The position numbers and the translations under genes were made by a program. From positions 1 through 41,530 of the forward strand of contig LWDI01000061.1 of NCBI GenBank assembly GCA_002083475.1: a DNA stretch of 41,530 nucleotides. The letters are read 5' to 3'. This DNA is from Proteobacteria bacterium SG_bin5. Its GTDB lineage: Bacteria > Pseudomonadota > Alphaproteobacteria > Sphingomonadales > Sphingomonadaceae. Shown here one piece after another: positions 24,473 through 32,882 of the stretch. Position 1 is the stretch's first letter. Each line of letters opens with the position of its first letter. The notes under the pieces were generated by a model. The model made no database searches, had not been told where the DNA came from, and saw only the letters and a program-made list of their open reading frames with translations.

Positions 24473-25584
24473 GCCCGTCCCTCCGCGCGCCAGTTGAAGC
24501 CGGTGAGCTGCCCCGAACCGCCGGTGCTTGCGTCCTGCAGGTAGATCGTCACCCCGGTAGCGGTGCGGGTGCCGGCGATCTCCTGCGGGTAATTGTCGAA
24601 ATCGCCCGCGCTCGGGATGATCGCGGTGAGTTGCAGATCGTAATCGGCATCGGCGAACGCGATCGGGAAAGTGATGCTGATGCTGCCCTGGTCCGAAAAG
24701 CCGCTGCGCACCTGGCCGGACTGGATGCACTTGCCGCCTGGCAGCACCTCATAGGCCGGATTGCCGAGCGAGCGGGGCAGCCCCCCGAAGCTCGCGGGGG
24801 TAACCGCCTTGGTCGCATCGGCGGCGGCGCGCAGTTCGGCGGCGCTGGCGGCGGGGACGGTGATGGTGCGGTTCGCCGCGAGGCTGCCGCCGCCCACCGC
24901 AAGGCCCGCGCCGGTGATCGTCCGCGCGGTGATCGTGGCGATCGCCGCGTTGGTCGCGGCCTGAAAGGCGGCAAAATTGGCGTTGAGCTGCGCCTGATAG
25001 GCGGCGAACGCGGCCTGAAGCGCGGCGATATCGGCATTCACCGCCGCGCGGAACGCATCGAGCACCAGCTTGAGCGTCGCCGGCACGATCGCGCGCACGG
25101 CGTCCAGCCCGGCCTGCGCCTCGGCACCGGTCGCGATCTCGATCACCCCGCGCCGCTCGGTGGTGGCGGGCGGATCGAGGAAACTGGTGTCGCCAAAACT
25201 TACCGAGACGGCGTCGCCCGCCGGGAACGCGATATCGACGGCGAAATAGAGCGAGGTGAGCGTCGATTTCTCGACGATGCGATCGGCCTGGCCATAGACG
25301 GCAAACAGCGTGCCATCGGAAAGGTAAAGCCCGAAGCCGCGCACGCCATAGCCGGCAGCGCTGTCGTCGCGCACGATCAGGTGGACGATATTGTTGCCCA
25401 CCGCGTCGCCCGAGATCGTTCCGACGCGGCGATGTTCGCCGGGCACAGCTTCGAGCGTGGGCGCGACCACGAACGCAGTGTCGGTCAACCCCACCTCGGT
25501 AACCGTGAGATCGATATCGTCGCCGAGCTGGGCGGCGATGAACTTCTCCTGGCCGGCCCGGGTGAAGGTAAGCGTGAAGGGCAT
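24469..25584 (-). CDS. H: Tail fibre protein (P2 gpH-like)
   Basis: 371 aa from ATG at 25584 (TGATG with gene I). The N-terminal ~150 residues (TFTRAGQEKFIAAQLGDDID, VTEVGLTDTAF, GFGLYLSDGTLFAVYGQAD) are the phage tail-collar/gpH attachment domain. A helical Ala/Gln-rich stalk (AALQAAFAAYQAQLNANFAA) leads to a C-terminal GGSGQLTGFNWRAEG tip, as in short fibres. Shorter than P2 gpH (about 669), so the fibre is compact. Confidence 0.88.
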   Translation of the reverse strand: MPFTLTFTRAGQEKFIAAQLGDDIDLTVTEVGLTDTAFVVAPTLEAVPGEHRRVGTISGDAVGNNIVHLIVRDDSAAGYGVRGFGLYLSDGTLFAVYGQADRIVEKSTLTSLYFAVDIAFPAGDAVSVSFGDTSFLDPPATTERRGVIEIATGAEAQAGLDAVRAIVPATLKLVLDAFRAAVNADIAALQAAFAAYQAQLNANFAAFQAATNAAIATITARTITGAGLAVGGGSLAANRTITVPAASAAELRAAADATKAVTPASFGGLPRSLGNPAYEVLPGGKCIQSGQVRSGFSDQGSISITFPIAFADADYDLQLTAIIPSAGDFDNYPQEIAGTRTATGVTIYLQDASTGGSGQLTGFNWRAEGRA

Positions 25585-26222
25585 CAGGCGATCTCCAGTA
25601 GCGCGCCGGCCTCGCTCTCGATCGGCTCGCCGATTTCGGTGGCGAGATAATCGTCCCACGGCAGCGTCTCATTGGGGTCGAGCGCCATGTCCAACCGACC
25701 GAACAGGGTGGTGCGCACCGCGCCGACCGAGCCGATCCGCGCCGCGAGCTGGAGGCGATAGGCGAAGACGAAATGCGCCGAGAGCGGCTTGTGGCGGATC
25801 ACGTCCTCGATGATCGCGCGGGCGAAGGCGGGCGTGGCGCGCTCCCCGCCGGCGGAATCGAGCGGCAGGAAAACGGTGAAGGTGCCCGGCTCGCCGCGCG
25901 GCTGCTCCTCCCACCATTCGACGAGGTAGGCGAGCGCGTCGTGGCGGGCCATCACCTCCTCGACACAGGCGCGCGAGCCCTTGATCCGCGCGATGCGGAT
26001 CGCATCGGCGACGACATCGCGCTTCTCGGCCTCGGTCCAATCGGCGTTCCAGCGGCTGGTGTTCCACTCCCAGGCGAGGAAGGGCAGCAGCTCGGCCGGG
26101 CAGGTGCGCGGATCCTTCAGCCGATCGAGCGGAAGGTCGATCGCTTCCAGCCGATCGGCGGCGGAGAGCTCGAAAGCGCGCTCCAGCGGCGTCGCGTTCG
26201 GGGGGAGCAGGCTATTCGGCAT
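25584..26222 (-). CDS. I: Baseplate/tail protein I (P2 gpI-like)
   Basis: 212 aa. LLPPNATPLERAFELSAADR, DPRTCPAELLPFLAWEWNTS, RWNADWTEAEKRDVVADAI and the GSRACVEEVMARHD block are the gpI signature. Starts 11 bases inside the end of gpJ. Confidence 0.95.
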   Translation of the reverse strand: MPNSLLPPNATPLERAFELSAADRLEAIDLPLDRLKDPRTCPAELLPFLAWEWNTSRWNADWTEAEKRDVVADAIRIARIKGSRACVEEVMARHDALAYLVEWWEEQPRGEPGTFTVFLPLDSAGGERATPAFARAIIEDVIRHKPLSAHFVFAYRLQLAARIGSVGAVRTTLFGRLDMALDPNETLPWDDYLATEIGEPIESEAGALLEIA

Positions 26223-27114
26223 AGCCGGCTACCGTGACGCTGATCGCGGTCGGGTGGGCGACCTGGGTGCGATTGCACACCACATCGCCGACGGGCGCCA
26301 CGAGCGTGACCTTCTGGACGCCTTCCACCATCAGCGCGCCGATGATGCCGCTCGTCGTGATGTCGCGCCCCAGCCGCCGCGAGCGCGCGAGATAGGAATC
26401 GAGCGACGCGCGCGCGGTGCCGGCCACGAGATTGGCGTCGGGGCCGGCGAACAGGGTGAGGCGCGCGTCGATCGCGAAATCGACCAGCGCGGCCGACTGC
26501 ACGGTCACCAGATCGGTGAGCGGGCGCACCGGCTTGCTTGAGACGATCGCCTCCACCGCCGCGATCAGATCGGGCGGGGCGGTGCCGTTTCCGCTGGCGG
26601 CGAGGAGAGTGACGATCACTTCGCGCGGCGAGGGGCTGATCGCGGTCGCGTCTGCCACGCGCGCGTCGGCGGCGCGGGCGTAGAACACATAAGCGGCCTC
26701 CGGCCCCGCCACGGAAAAGCTGGCGGGAGCGAGCGCGATGCGCTGGCGCAGATCGTCATCAGCCTCGAGCACGGCGGGCGTGCCGGCGTCGGGATCGGCG
26801 GGGGTGACGACGAGGCGGGTGACGCCCATCAGCGCGCCGAGATGATCGAGCGCGGCGCCGCGCGCATAAGCGAGCAGCAGCTGGGCGGCGCCATCCTGGA
26901 ACTGCTGCCGCAGCACCGCGACGCGCCAGGCGAAGGCCTCGGCCTGTTTGATCGCGGGATCCGATTCGAGCAGCGCCGAAAAAGCAGGGAAGCGCGCGAC
27001 CACCGCATCGATCAGCGCCTGCCGCTCGGCCTCGGTGCTCGTCTGCTCGATCAGATCGGGTCGCGGCAAGCGCGACAGATCGACCGTGGCGGCGGGAAGT
27101 TGGAGCTCGGGCAC
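26212..27114 (-). CDS. J: Baseplate protein J (P2 gpJ-like)
   Basis: 300 aa (P2 J about 302). Start is GTG at 27114 with no clear ribosome site. LLAYARGAALDHLGALMGVT, DDDLRQRIALAPASFSVAGP and EAAYVFYARAADARVADATA are the gpJ/Mu gp47 core. First gene of the J-I-H-chaperone-spike operon, 57 bases after the centre of an Ogr-type palindrome. Confidence 0.95.
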   Translation of the reverse strand: MPELQLPAATVDLSRLPRPDLIEQTSTEAERQALIDAVVARFPAFSALLESDPAIKQAEAFAWRVAVLRQQFQDGAAQLLLAYARGAALDHLGALMGVTRLVVTPADPDAGTPAVLEADDDLRQRIALAPASFSVAGPEAAYVFYARAADARVADATAISPSPREVIVTLLAASGNGTAPPDLIAAVEAIVSSKPVRPLTDLVTVQSAALVDFAIDARLTLFAGPDANLVAGTARASLDSYLARSRRLGRDITTSGIIGALMVEGVQKVTLVAPVGDVVCNRTQVAHPTAISVTVAGYAE

Positions 27115-27158
27115 GGCGGCGATCTCGCCGCCCGCCCATGGCCCACGCCAGCGCGCGC

Positions 27159-27183
27159 TGTTGTAAAGCGCGCGCTTACAACA
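27159..27183 (-). promoter_or_regulatory. Ogr-type late activator site before J
   Basis: TGTTGT-N13-ACAACA centred at 27171, identical to the 35715-35739 site across its 25 bases. It abuts the stop codon of gene S and precedes J by 45 bases. Expected to activate the J-to-tailspike operon. Confidence 0.75.
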
Positions 27184-27654
27184 TCACAGCAATTGGGCGA
27201 CGCGATCGAGGATCCGCGCGCGATCCTCGGGCGGCAGGCCGAGCAGTGGCCGGGCCGGGTAATCGGCCTGAGCGTCGGTATCCCGGCTCACCCGATAGGT
27301 GCCGCCTTCCTGATGCTGGATCAGGATCGTGGCGGCGGTGCCGAAATAGCCGAGCTGGAGTTCTTCCGGCGCGGCGCGGACGCGGAGATATCGGTTCGTC
27401 GCCGCCTTGCGGAACATGCGGCCGCGCTTGCGGGGATCGAGCGCCGGGGGCTTGCCCAGCTTGGCGGGCGCGGGCCGGCGTGCCTTGCGCGGCACCATCG
27501 GCGCGCCTTCGGGGGTTCGATTCGCGCGGATGCGCTCGGCGTTCAACCGGCGCAGTTCGGCACCGAGCGAGCGACCGAGCTTCACCCGGGCGCGATCATC
27601 GAGCCGTGCGGCGAGCGCCTCGAGCGCTTCGACCAGATCGGCCGGGCTGCTCAT
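27184..27654 (-). CDS. S: Virion morphogenesis / tail completion protein S
   Basis: 156 aa (P2 S about 150). SLGAELRRLNAERIRANRTP, EGAPMVPRKARRP, RGRMFRKAATNRYLRVRAAP and GYFGTAATILIQHQEGG follow the phage virion morphogenesis family. ATG overlaps the gpR stop (ATGA). Confidence 0.93.
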   Translation of the reverse strand: MSSPADLVEALEALAARLDDRARVKLGRSLGAELRRLNAERIRANRTPEGAPMVPRKARRPAPAKLGKPPALDPRKRGRMFRKAATNRYLRVRAAPEELQLGYFGTAATILIQHQEGGTYRVSRDTDAQADYPARPLLGLPPEDRARILDRVAQLL

Positions 27655-28130
27655 TCGCCGGCGAAGCGGCTGTCGCCGGTGGTGAGCGGCGGGAAGCCGA
27701 GCAGCTCGCGCAGTTCCTCGTCCGCCATCGTGGCCTCGGCGGGGCGGGTGATATCCCAGCCCGAGCCGTCGCCGCGCGCGGCGAGCTGCACCGCCTCGGT
27801 GAGTTCGAAGCGGATCAGCAGATTGGTGCGATCGGGATCGAGGATATCGGCGGCGAACACGATCGCTTCGTCATCGCGGTCAAAGCGCTGGAAGAGATCG
27901 GGCTGATGCTCGCGCAGCCAGAGCAGCAGCGGCACCATCACCGTGTCGATCCCGCCGACGAACTCCGGCAGCCAGAGACTGCATTCGTAGCGCAGCTCAT
28001 AGCCGAGGGCCGGCGTCAGCCGGGCGACGGTGCGCCCCTTGTCGACAAACACCGCGAGCCGATCGGGATCGACGCGCAGCGCGGGCAGGGCGGCTTGGAG
28101 CGCGGCGCGGAGCGAAGCGAGCTTGATCAT
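27651..28130 (-). CDS. R: Tail completion protein R
   Basis: 159 aa (P2 R about 155). MIKLASLRAALQAALPALRV, RTVARLTPALGYELRYECSL, LLLWLREHQPDLF and VFAADILDPDRTNLLIRFEL TE-type segments match gpR. Its start overlaps the end of the secreted beta-helix gene. Confidence 0.92.
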   Translation of the reverse strand: MIKLASLRAALQAALPALRVDPDRLAVFVDKGRTVARLTPALGYELRYECSLWLPEFVGGIDTVMVPLLLWLREHQPDLFQRFDRDDEAIVFAADILDPDRTNLLIRFELTEAVQLAARGDGSGWDITRPAEATMADEELRELLGFPPLTTGDSRFAGE

Positions 28131-29158
28131 CAGGGGGTGAGCCGGGACGGCCCCATATAGCCCGGGGACACATAGTTGGTGACGACCGAGAGCGGCACGA
28201 AGTCACCGCCGGGCGGATCGCCGGGGATGATCACGCGGCACGTGCCATCGCGAGCGACGATGCCGCGAATTTGGAGCGGTTGCCCGTAACAAACCGATCC
28301 GTCTGCATTTTCGATCACACGAATGGCGGTGCCGCCGACGCTGAACGCGGTGCGCGGGAACGGATAGGTTCCCTTGTACCAGAATTGCGAGGCCACGCGC
28401 GGGCGCACATAGCAGTGAAAGCAGGCGATGAAATAAGGCTTTTGGCCGGTGCCGCCGCTTTGATCGGTATCGCTGAACCAGGCGCCGGTCGACGGGTTGC
28501 CGCCATCCGAATTCGCCGGCCCGGCATCAACATAGTTGAACCGCCGGATGTCGCTAAACCCGCGCGCGCCCTGTGGCGCAACGATAAAGCCCTGATAATT
28601 ATTGTAGCAGGTGAGCCGATCCACCTGAATGCCAGCCACATCGCCGTGCGGCTGGAAGCAATCGCTGTGATTGCACCCCGCGCCGGTGTTGTTGCACCCC
28701 TGCAAGCCCTCCATTCTCACGTTCTGGAGCCGCATGACGCCGGTGGGCGTACCGGTGGCGCCCCAGCCCACGCCGTCGGTATTGACCGGCGGCCTGATCA
28801 ACAGCCCCTCGGCGTGGAAGACCCCGCTGAAGAATTTGGCGTTGAGTCGCCCGTTGATCGTGCAGCCGATGAGCACGATGTTACGACCGTTAAGGATCGT
28901 CAGCTCGCCGGTGATCGGCGTATCGCAAATGATGATGTAATCCTGGTTCGCTGCCAGCGATTGAACAGCGGGCGTGCCCGAGACACGGCGGGTAATCGGG
29001 TTGACAAGCGCGGGTGGCGCCCAGCGCAGCCGCGTCTCAGCCTTGCCGTCAATCACCGCGCGCAGCCGCACCAGCCCGGGCTGCCGCGCCGCCGCCATCG
29101 GGGCAAGGCCAAGCGCCAGCCACATCGCAAGCGCAAGCAGCAGGCGGGCGGCCCTCAC
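28130..29158 (-). CDS. Secreted right-handed beta-helix protein
   Basis: 342 aa from GTG at 29158 (GTGA overlap with the upstream stop). Residues 1-25 are a good Sec signal peptide (RLLLALAMWLALGLAPMAAA). The body has repeated strand-turn units (ITGELTILNGRNIVLIGCTI, NGRLNAKFFSGVFHAEG, RLQNVRMEGLQGCNN, DCFQPHGDVAGIQVDRLTCY NN) and many cysteines suited to the periplasm. Such beta-helices are often polysaccharide lyases or esterases, but no catalytic set is certain. It sits between the lysis genes and R, where P2 has nothing, so it is probably a moron. Confidence 0.7.
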   Translation of the reverse strand: MRAARLLLALAMWLALGLAPMAAARQPGLVRLRAVIDGKAETRLRWAPPALVNPITRRVSGTPAVQSLAANQDYIIICDTPITGELTILNGRNIVLIGCTINGRLNAKFFSGVFHAEGLLIRPPVNTDGVGWGATGTPTGVMRLQNVRMEGLQGCNNTGAGCNHSDCFQPHGDVAGIQVDRLTCYNNYQGFIVAPQGARGFSDIRRFNYVDAGPANSDGGNPSTGAWFSDTDQSGGTGQKPYFIACFHCYVRPRVASQFWYKGTYPFPRTAFSVGGTAIRVIENADGSVCYGQPLQIRGIVARDGTCRVIIPGDPPGGDFVPLSVVTNYVSPGYMGPSRLTP

Positions 29159-30285
29159 CGGAAATAGCCTTCGATGAACGCCGTCGCACTCGAGGTTTTG
29201 ACAAAGCAGCCGGTGGTGCTGAAGACGGCGGTGATCCCGGTGCCGAAATTCACCGGCGCGTTGAAAACCACCTCGAGGCTGCTGTTCGCCGCCACCACCC
29301 GGCAGATGCGGGGGGTGACGGCACCATCTGCCGGGGCGCTGGTCGCATCAAAGACCATCAGGAATCCGGCCGCGCCGCCGGTGGTGATCGCCACCCGGTA
29401 GAGATTGCCGGCGCCGCTGGTTTTGATGGCGCGGGCGGTCTCCGCCGCGCCGCTGACGCTCGTGGAAAGCGCAACGCCCGCATTACTCGTAGCCGATTGC
29501 GCCACCCAGGTTCCGCTGGTGTCGCCACGCTGGCGATCCCAGCTGCCGCCATTGTAAACGGTGCCGCGCGTGGTGACCTGCAACCCCGTGCCGGAGCTGG
29601 CCGCATCGGCCGAGGGCGAGCCGATGCTGGTACAGCCGCCGGTGGTGTTGCAGAGCGTGGTCGAGAGGTTGCCGCCCGAATCGAACTGCGCCTGCGTCCG
29701 CTGGCCGCTGGTGTAGCTGGGGCGGGTGCTGTTGAAGATCCCGCCAAAGGGTAGCGGTTGGCCGCTGGCGGCGGCGCCATCGGCGGCCGCGCCGCCGGCC
29801 TGGACCTGCAGGCTGGGCTGATCGCTGGCGATCACCACCGGCAGCGAGCCGGCCATGTTGGTTTGCCCGAGCGCGGCGGGCAGCTGCGTGGCCGTGACCG
29901 GCTGGACGGCGTTCGGATCAACGTCCACCCCGCCGATCCGGGCGAGATTGACGGTGAGCGTGCCGCCGAGCTTGCCATCGATCGCGGCAAGCCGGGCATT
30001 GGTGCTGCCCGCGACAGGCGCGACCGGATCGCCCAGGCGCGTGGCGATCGACTGTTCGGCGGCGAGCTGGAGATCTTGCTTCGCCGCGCTGGCATCTCCG
30101 GGCTGCGAACATGATTTCCAGGCTGCCGCCACCCCATCCCAGCACCTGAGCTTGATGGGCGCCGGGTTGCGATCGGTTGGGGTGCCAACCGCCGAGAAGC
30201 TGGGCTCGGGCGTTTGGGCGAGCGCGGGCGCGGGGGCGGCGAGAGCAAGGCCGGCGGCGAGAAGGGAAACGACGTGACGGATCAT
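29155..30285 (-). CDS. Secreted fibre-like protein
   Basis: 376 aa with a signal peptide (VVSLLAAGLALAAPAPALAQ). The middle region (LPAALGQTNMAGSLPVVIAS then DQPSLQV) is a motif seen in many phage structural and fibre proteins. A Gly/Ser/Thr-rich part (STTLCNTTGGCTSIGSPSAD) and a C-terminal beta domain ending FIEGYFR follow. Combined signal peptide and fibre motif is unusual: either it is exported or the hydrophobic N-terminus anchors it. Coupled to Rz1 upstream (ATGA) and the beta-helix gene downstream. Confidence 0.65.
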   Translation of the reverse strand: MIRHVVSLLAAGLALAAPAPALAQTPEPSFSAVGTPTDRNPAPIKLRCWDGVAAAWKSCSQPGDASAAKQDLQLAAEQSIATRLGDPVAPVAGSTNARLAAIDGKLGGTLTVNLARIGGVDVDPNAVQPVTATQLPAALGQTNMAGSLPVVIASDQPSLQVQAGGAAADGAAASGQPLPFGGIFNSTRPSYTSGQRTQAQFDSGGNLSTTLCNTTGGCTSIGSPSADAASSGTGLQVTTRGTVYNGGSWDRQRGDTSGTWVAQSATSNAGVALSTSVSGAAETARAIKTSGAGNLYRVAITTGGAAGFLMVFDATSAPADGAVTPRICRVVAANSSLEVVFNAPVNFGTGITAVFSTTGCFVKTSSATAFIEGYFR

Positions 30286-30599
30286 TGGGGCTCCTTCACC
30301 GGGCAGCGGCCCGGGGCGTTCCAGTTGACGAGCCGATCGAGGCGATCGGCATTTTCCCCGGCGGCGCGGGCGAGCGCGATCAGGGCGGCGCGAACATGCG
30401 GCGGAATCACCGCCCAGCTCCCCGCGCCCGAGGGCAAGGGCGCGTCGCGGCGGGCGCAGGCGAGCAGCTCGGCGGGCGGGGTCCGCTCGAGCGGCACCGC
30501 CACCGGCACGGGGCGATCGACGGGCAGCTCAATCCGGCTCGCGCATCCCGGCAACGCGGCCAAGAGCGCCAAGCCAGGCGCCGTCCACGCGATCATCAT
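30282..30599 (-). CDS. Rz1: Rz1-like outer-membrane spanin lipoprotein
   Basis: 105 aa from ATG at 30599 (30596 and 30614 are alternatives). A hydrophobic start (TAPGLALLAALPGC) ends in a lipobox with Cys19, followed by a Pro-rich segment (LPVDRPVPVAVPLERTPPAE) typical of Rz1/LysC. It begins inside Rz in another frame, the classic nested arrangement. Would fuse inner and outer membranes together with Rz at lysis. Confidence 0.85.
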   Translation of the reverse strand: MMIAWTAPGLALLAALPGCASRIELPVDRPVPVAVPLERTPPAELLACARRDAPLPSGAGSWAVIPPHVRAALIALARAAGENADRLDRLVNWNAPGRCPVKEPQ

Positions 30600-31050
30600 C
30601 CGGCACTGTCGCATTGTGCTGCTCCATCGATTGTTCGGCTTGCGCGCTGGCCCGCCCCTGCGCGTCGCGCTGGGCGCGATCGGCGACGGTGCGGCGCTCG
30701 GTCTCCTGGGCGTGATCGGCGAGCACGCGGGCGCTCTGCTCCGCCGTCTCCCGCTCGAACTTCGCCAGCGCAGCGATCCGTTCGGCGCACAGCTGGCCTC
30801 GCGGGAAGCGGGCGGTGATTTGCTTGCCGCGCGCGTTTTTCGTGATCTTGCTGCTCGCGTCGAAGCCCTCGCCGGCACTGGCGCACGCTTGCCGTGCGAA
30901 GCCGAGCAGCGCGGCGCGATCGCTCTCGAGATGCCGGAACGCGACATAGACCGCGCCCGCCGCGCCGACCGCGATCAGCAGCACCAGCCAGCCCCATTCG
31001 GCGGCAAGCCAGCGGCCAAGGGCGGGCAGGGCAAGCTTGAGCAGCTTCAT
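30529..31050 (-). CDS. Rz: Rz-like inner-membrane spanin
   Basis: 173 aa: one transmembrane helix at about 18-38 (EWGWLVLLIAVGAAGAVYVA) and a long periplasmic coiled coil (AALAKFERETAEQSARVLAD HAQETERRT). Follows the endolysin by 13 bases and contains the start of Rz1 in its 3' end. Cysteines in the middle could give intermolecular disulphides. Confidence 0.88.
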   Translation of the reverse strand: MKLLKLALPALGRWLAAEWGWLVLLIAVGAAGAVYVAFRHLESDRAALLGFARQACASAGEGFDASSKITKNARGKQITARFPRGQLCAERIAALAKFERETAEQSARVLADHAQETERRTVADRAQRDAQGRASAQAEQSMEQHNATVPDDDRVDGAWLGALGRVAGMREPD

Positions 31051-31063
31051 GGCGCGTCTCTCC

Positions 31064-31564
31064 TCATGCCTCGTTGCGCGAGCTGGCCGCGCCGCTCATG
31101 ACCGGCAGCGGCGCGCGAGGCCCCGTCCAGCCGCGAGGGGCGCGGCACGCGACCAACCGCGCCTTTTCGATCGGGACGATCGAGACGCGATCACCCTGAT
31201 TGCCGCCGAGCACGAAGAATCGGGTGGCGTCCTCGCCGACCGCAAAGCCGACATGGCCCCCGCCGGGGCGCGCGAAGCGCAGCACCGCGCCGACGAACGG
31301 GCGCGCCGGCTCGCCGAACTTGTCCCACGACGACGCCCGCACCGCGATCGACGGCGGCGCGATGCCGGCTTCGGCCATGCAGGTGGCGACGAACAGCCCG
31401 CACCAGGGCACGCTGTCCGCATTATAGGCGATGCCGAGCACCGCCGTGCCCAGCCGCTTGGCCCAGCCGATGATGGTGGGGTTATTCGCGGGGCCGGCGG
31501 CCTCACGCGTGCCGAGCTTGGCGCGCGCGGCGATGAGCCAGGCGGGTTCGCTGGGGCCGGTCAC
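31064..31564 (-). CDS. Endolysin, CHAP/TIGR02594-like amidase
   Basis: 166 aa from GTG at 31564 (GTGA overlap with the holin stop). Cys55 in VPWCGLFVA, His104 in GGGHVGFAVG and Asn122 in GGNQGDRV form the Cys-His-Asn set of NlpC/P60-CHAP peptidases; WLIAARAKLGTREAAG at the start is typical of TIGR02594 proteins. Cuts peptidoglycan peptides once released by the holin. No signal peptide. Confidence 0.88.
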   Translation of the reverse strand: MTGPSEPAWLIAARAKLGTREAAGPANNPTIIGWAKRLGTAVLGIAYNADSVPWCGLFVATCMAEAGIAPPSIAVRASSWDKFGEPARPFVGAVLRFARPGGGHVGFAVGEDATRFFVLGGNQGDRVSIVPIEKARLVACRAPRGWTGPRAPLPVMSGAASSRNEA

Positions 31565-31929
31565 TGATCGCCTCCCTTTTGCGCATCATCCTTGTGCGGC
31601 GGGAAATATTTGGCGCGGATCAGCGCGGGCAGTCCGACCACGATATCGGTGAGCTGTTGGGCGATCGGCGGGGTGGCCTTGTAGGCGATCATGCCGAGCG
31701 TGAAGCTCACGGCCTGCAACAGGAACGGATCGTCGAGCCACATCGCGTCGACCACCCGCGTCGTGAAGTAACTGACGACAATGCCGACCAGAAGGCGGCC
31801 GAAACGGTCCCCCCAGGTAAGCCCGCGCTCATAGGCGAGGCTGACCGACGCGCCGAGCGCCGCCGGGGTGATTCCGGCCGCCACCGCGATGGCCGCTTCG
31901 ATCAGGTCAAACAGGCGGTGATGCTGCAT
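31561..31929 (-). CDS. Putative holin
   Basis: 122 aa with hydrophobic segments at about 10-30 (AAIAVAAGITPAALGASVSL), 45-60 (RLLVGIVVSYFTTRVVDAMW) and 70-100 (LLQAVSFTLGMIAYKATPPI), and a charged C-terminus (PPHKDDAQKGGDQ). Position directly before the endolysin and after X matches the P2 holin slot. Family not recognised with certainty. Confidence 0.75.
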   Translation of the reverse strand: MQHHRLFDLIEAAIAVAAGITPAALGASVSLAYERGLTWGDRFGRLLVGIVVSYFTTRVVDAMWLDDPFLLQAVSFTLGMIAYKATPPIAQQLTDIVVGLPALIRAKYFPPHKDDAQKGGDQ

Positions 31930-31932
31930 CCG

Positions 31933-32139
31933 TCAATCCCACAGCTGGACAAGGGGTTCGGGGCTGGCCGCCCCGGGAAGATCGGGGATCGTCACCAGCT
32001 CGCCCTCGGCAAGGGCATGGGCGCGGGCGGCGAGTCCCGGATTGGCGGCGAGCACCAGATCGGCGGCGTCGGCGCCGCGACCGACCGCGCGCCACACCAG
32101 CGCATCGAGGCATTCGCCCTGGAGCGCGGCGACCGTCAT
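31933..32139 (-). CDS. X: Tail protein X (P2 gpX-like)
   Basis: 68 aa (P2 X 67). TVAALQGECLDALVWRAVGR, AADLVLAANPGLA and GELVTIPDLP show the LysM-like gpX fold. ATG overlaps the gpL stop (TGATG). Confidence 0.92.
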   Translation of the reverse strand: MTVAALQGECLDALVWRAVGRGADAADLVLAANPGLAARAHALAEGELVTIPDLPGAASPEPLVQLWD

Positions 32140-32615
32140 CACAGCAGCGCGCTCCGCGTACGCGGGCGGCCGAGAATGTCGCGGATGGCGACCGTCGCGG
32201 CGCGGCGCTGGGTGCCGGCGTGGAGGCGTTCCTCGGCATTGGCCTTGGCGCCCTGATCGGTGGCCGCGATATCGCCATGCGTTTCGACGAGATCGGCAGC
32301 GGCGGTGGCATAGACCGCGCGGCGCCACAGGATGAGCGCGCGCGGCTCGCCGCCGACGACGGCGGGGCCGAGCTGCGCAAGGCTCTGGGCGCCGGTCGCT
32401 TGCTGGGCCGTGCGCCAGCTGGCGAGCGCGTCCGCCACGGTGAGCGCGGCGCCGATCAGCGCCTCGCGCACCCGCGCATCGCTCGCCGCACTCGCCGGCA
32501 CGCGTACGGCTTCGCGGAACGCGGCGATCGACAGCGCCGGCCACCAGCCATCGCCGGCGATCGCGTCGGCGATCGGCGCGGGCGGCGGGCTGGGCGAGGC
32601 GACGAAGCCGGTCAA
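32139..32615 (-). CDS. L: Head completion protein L (P2 gpL-like)
   Basis: 158 aa (P2 L about 169). The start is TTG at 32615 with GAGGAA suitably placed. GDGWWPALSIAAFREAVRVP, REALIGAALTVADALASWR and LILWRRAVYATAAADLVETH are the gpL pattern. Completes filled heads before tail attachment. Confidence 0.92.
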   Translation of the reverse strand: MTGFVASPSPPPAPIADAIAGDGWWPALSIAAFREAVRVPASAASDARVREALIGAALTVADALASWRTAQQATGAQSLAQLGPAVVGGEPRALILWRRAVYATAAADLVETHGDIAATDQGAKANAEERLHAGTQRRAATVAIRDILGRPRTRSALL

Positions 32616-32639
32616 CTTGGTTCCTCAAATTGCGCGGTT

Positions 32640-32745
32640 TACGGGGGGTGAGGCAGCGGCGAGCACCGATCGGGGGACTAGGCCCCCGGGGTGCCGACAG
32701 TGCCGCCCCCCGAGCGCCGCGGGGCGAGTTCGTGGCGGGGGCGCG
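32640..32745 (-). other. GC-rich hairpin-forming spacer
   Basis: Between gpL and the 40-aa gene there are about 140 bases with no convincing frame but several very GC-rich inverted repeats (GGGGGACTAGGCCCCC; GGGGGCGCGGCCCCGCG). They could act as an attenuator or RNA-processing site within the late operon. No T tract follows on the minus strand. Confidence 0.35.
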
Positions 32746-32759
32746 GCCCCGCGAAAGCT

Positions 32760-32882
32760 TCAGCGGCGCGGGCGCTGGCGGCGCGGCGTGCCGGGGTTCA
32801 GGTGATCGTGGTGTCGACGCGGCATCAGCAGCGCGAGCGCGAGCACCACCACGAACAGGGCGAACAAGATCCAGGGGTTCAT
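32760..32882 (-). CDS. 40-residue membrane peptide
   Basis: MNPWILFALFVVVLALALLM followed by a basic tail (PRRHHDHLNPGTPRRQRPRR). One transmembrane helix, cytoplasmic positive tail. ATG overlaps the gpM stop (ATGA). It lies between M and L, where P2 has no gene. Function unknown; a small lysis or membrane effector is possible. Confidence 0.6.
   Translation of the reverse strand: MNPWILFALFVVVLALALLMPRRHHDHLNPGTPRRQRPRR

Noticed and set aside
32616..32759. A gene in the spacer between gpL and the 40-aa membrane peptide
   Set aside because: No frame with a ribosome site or normal composition; the sequence is dominated by GC-rich inverted repeats.
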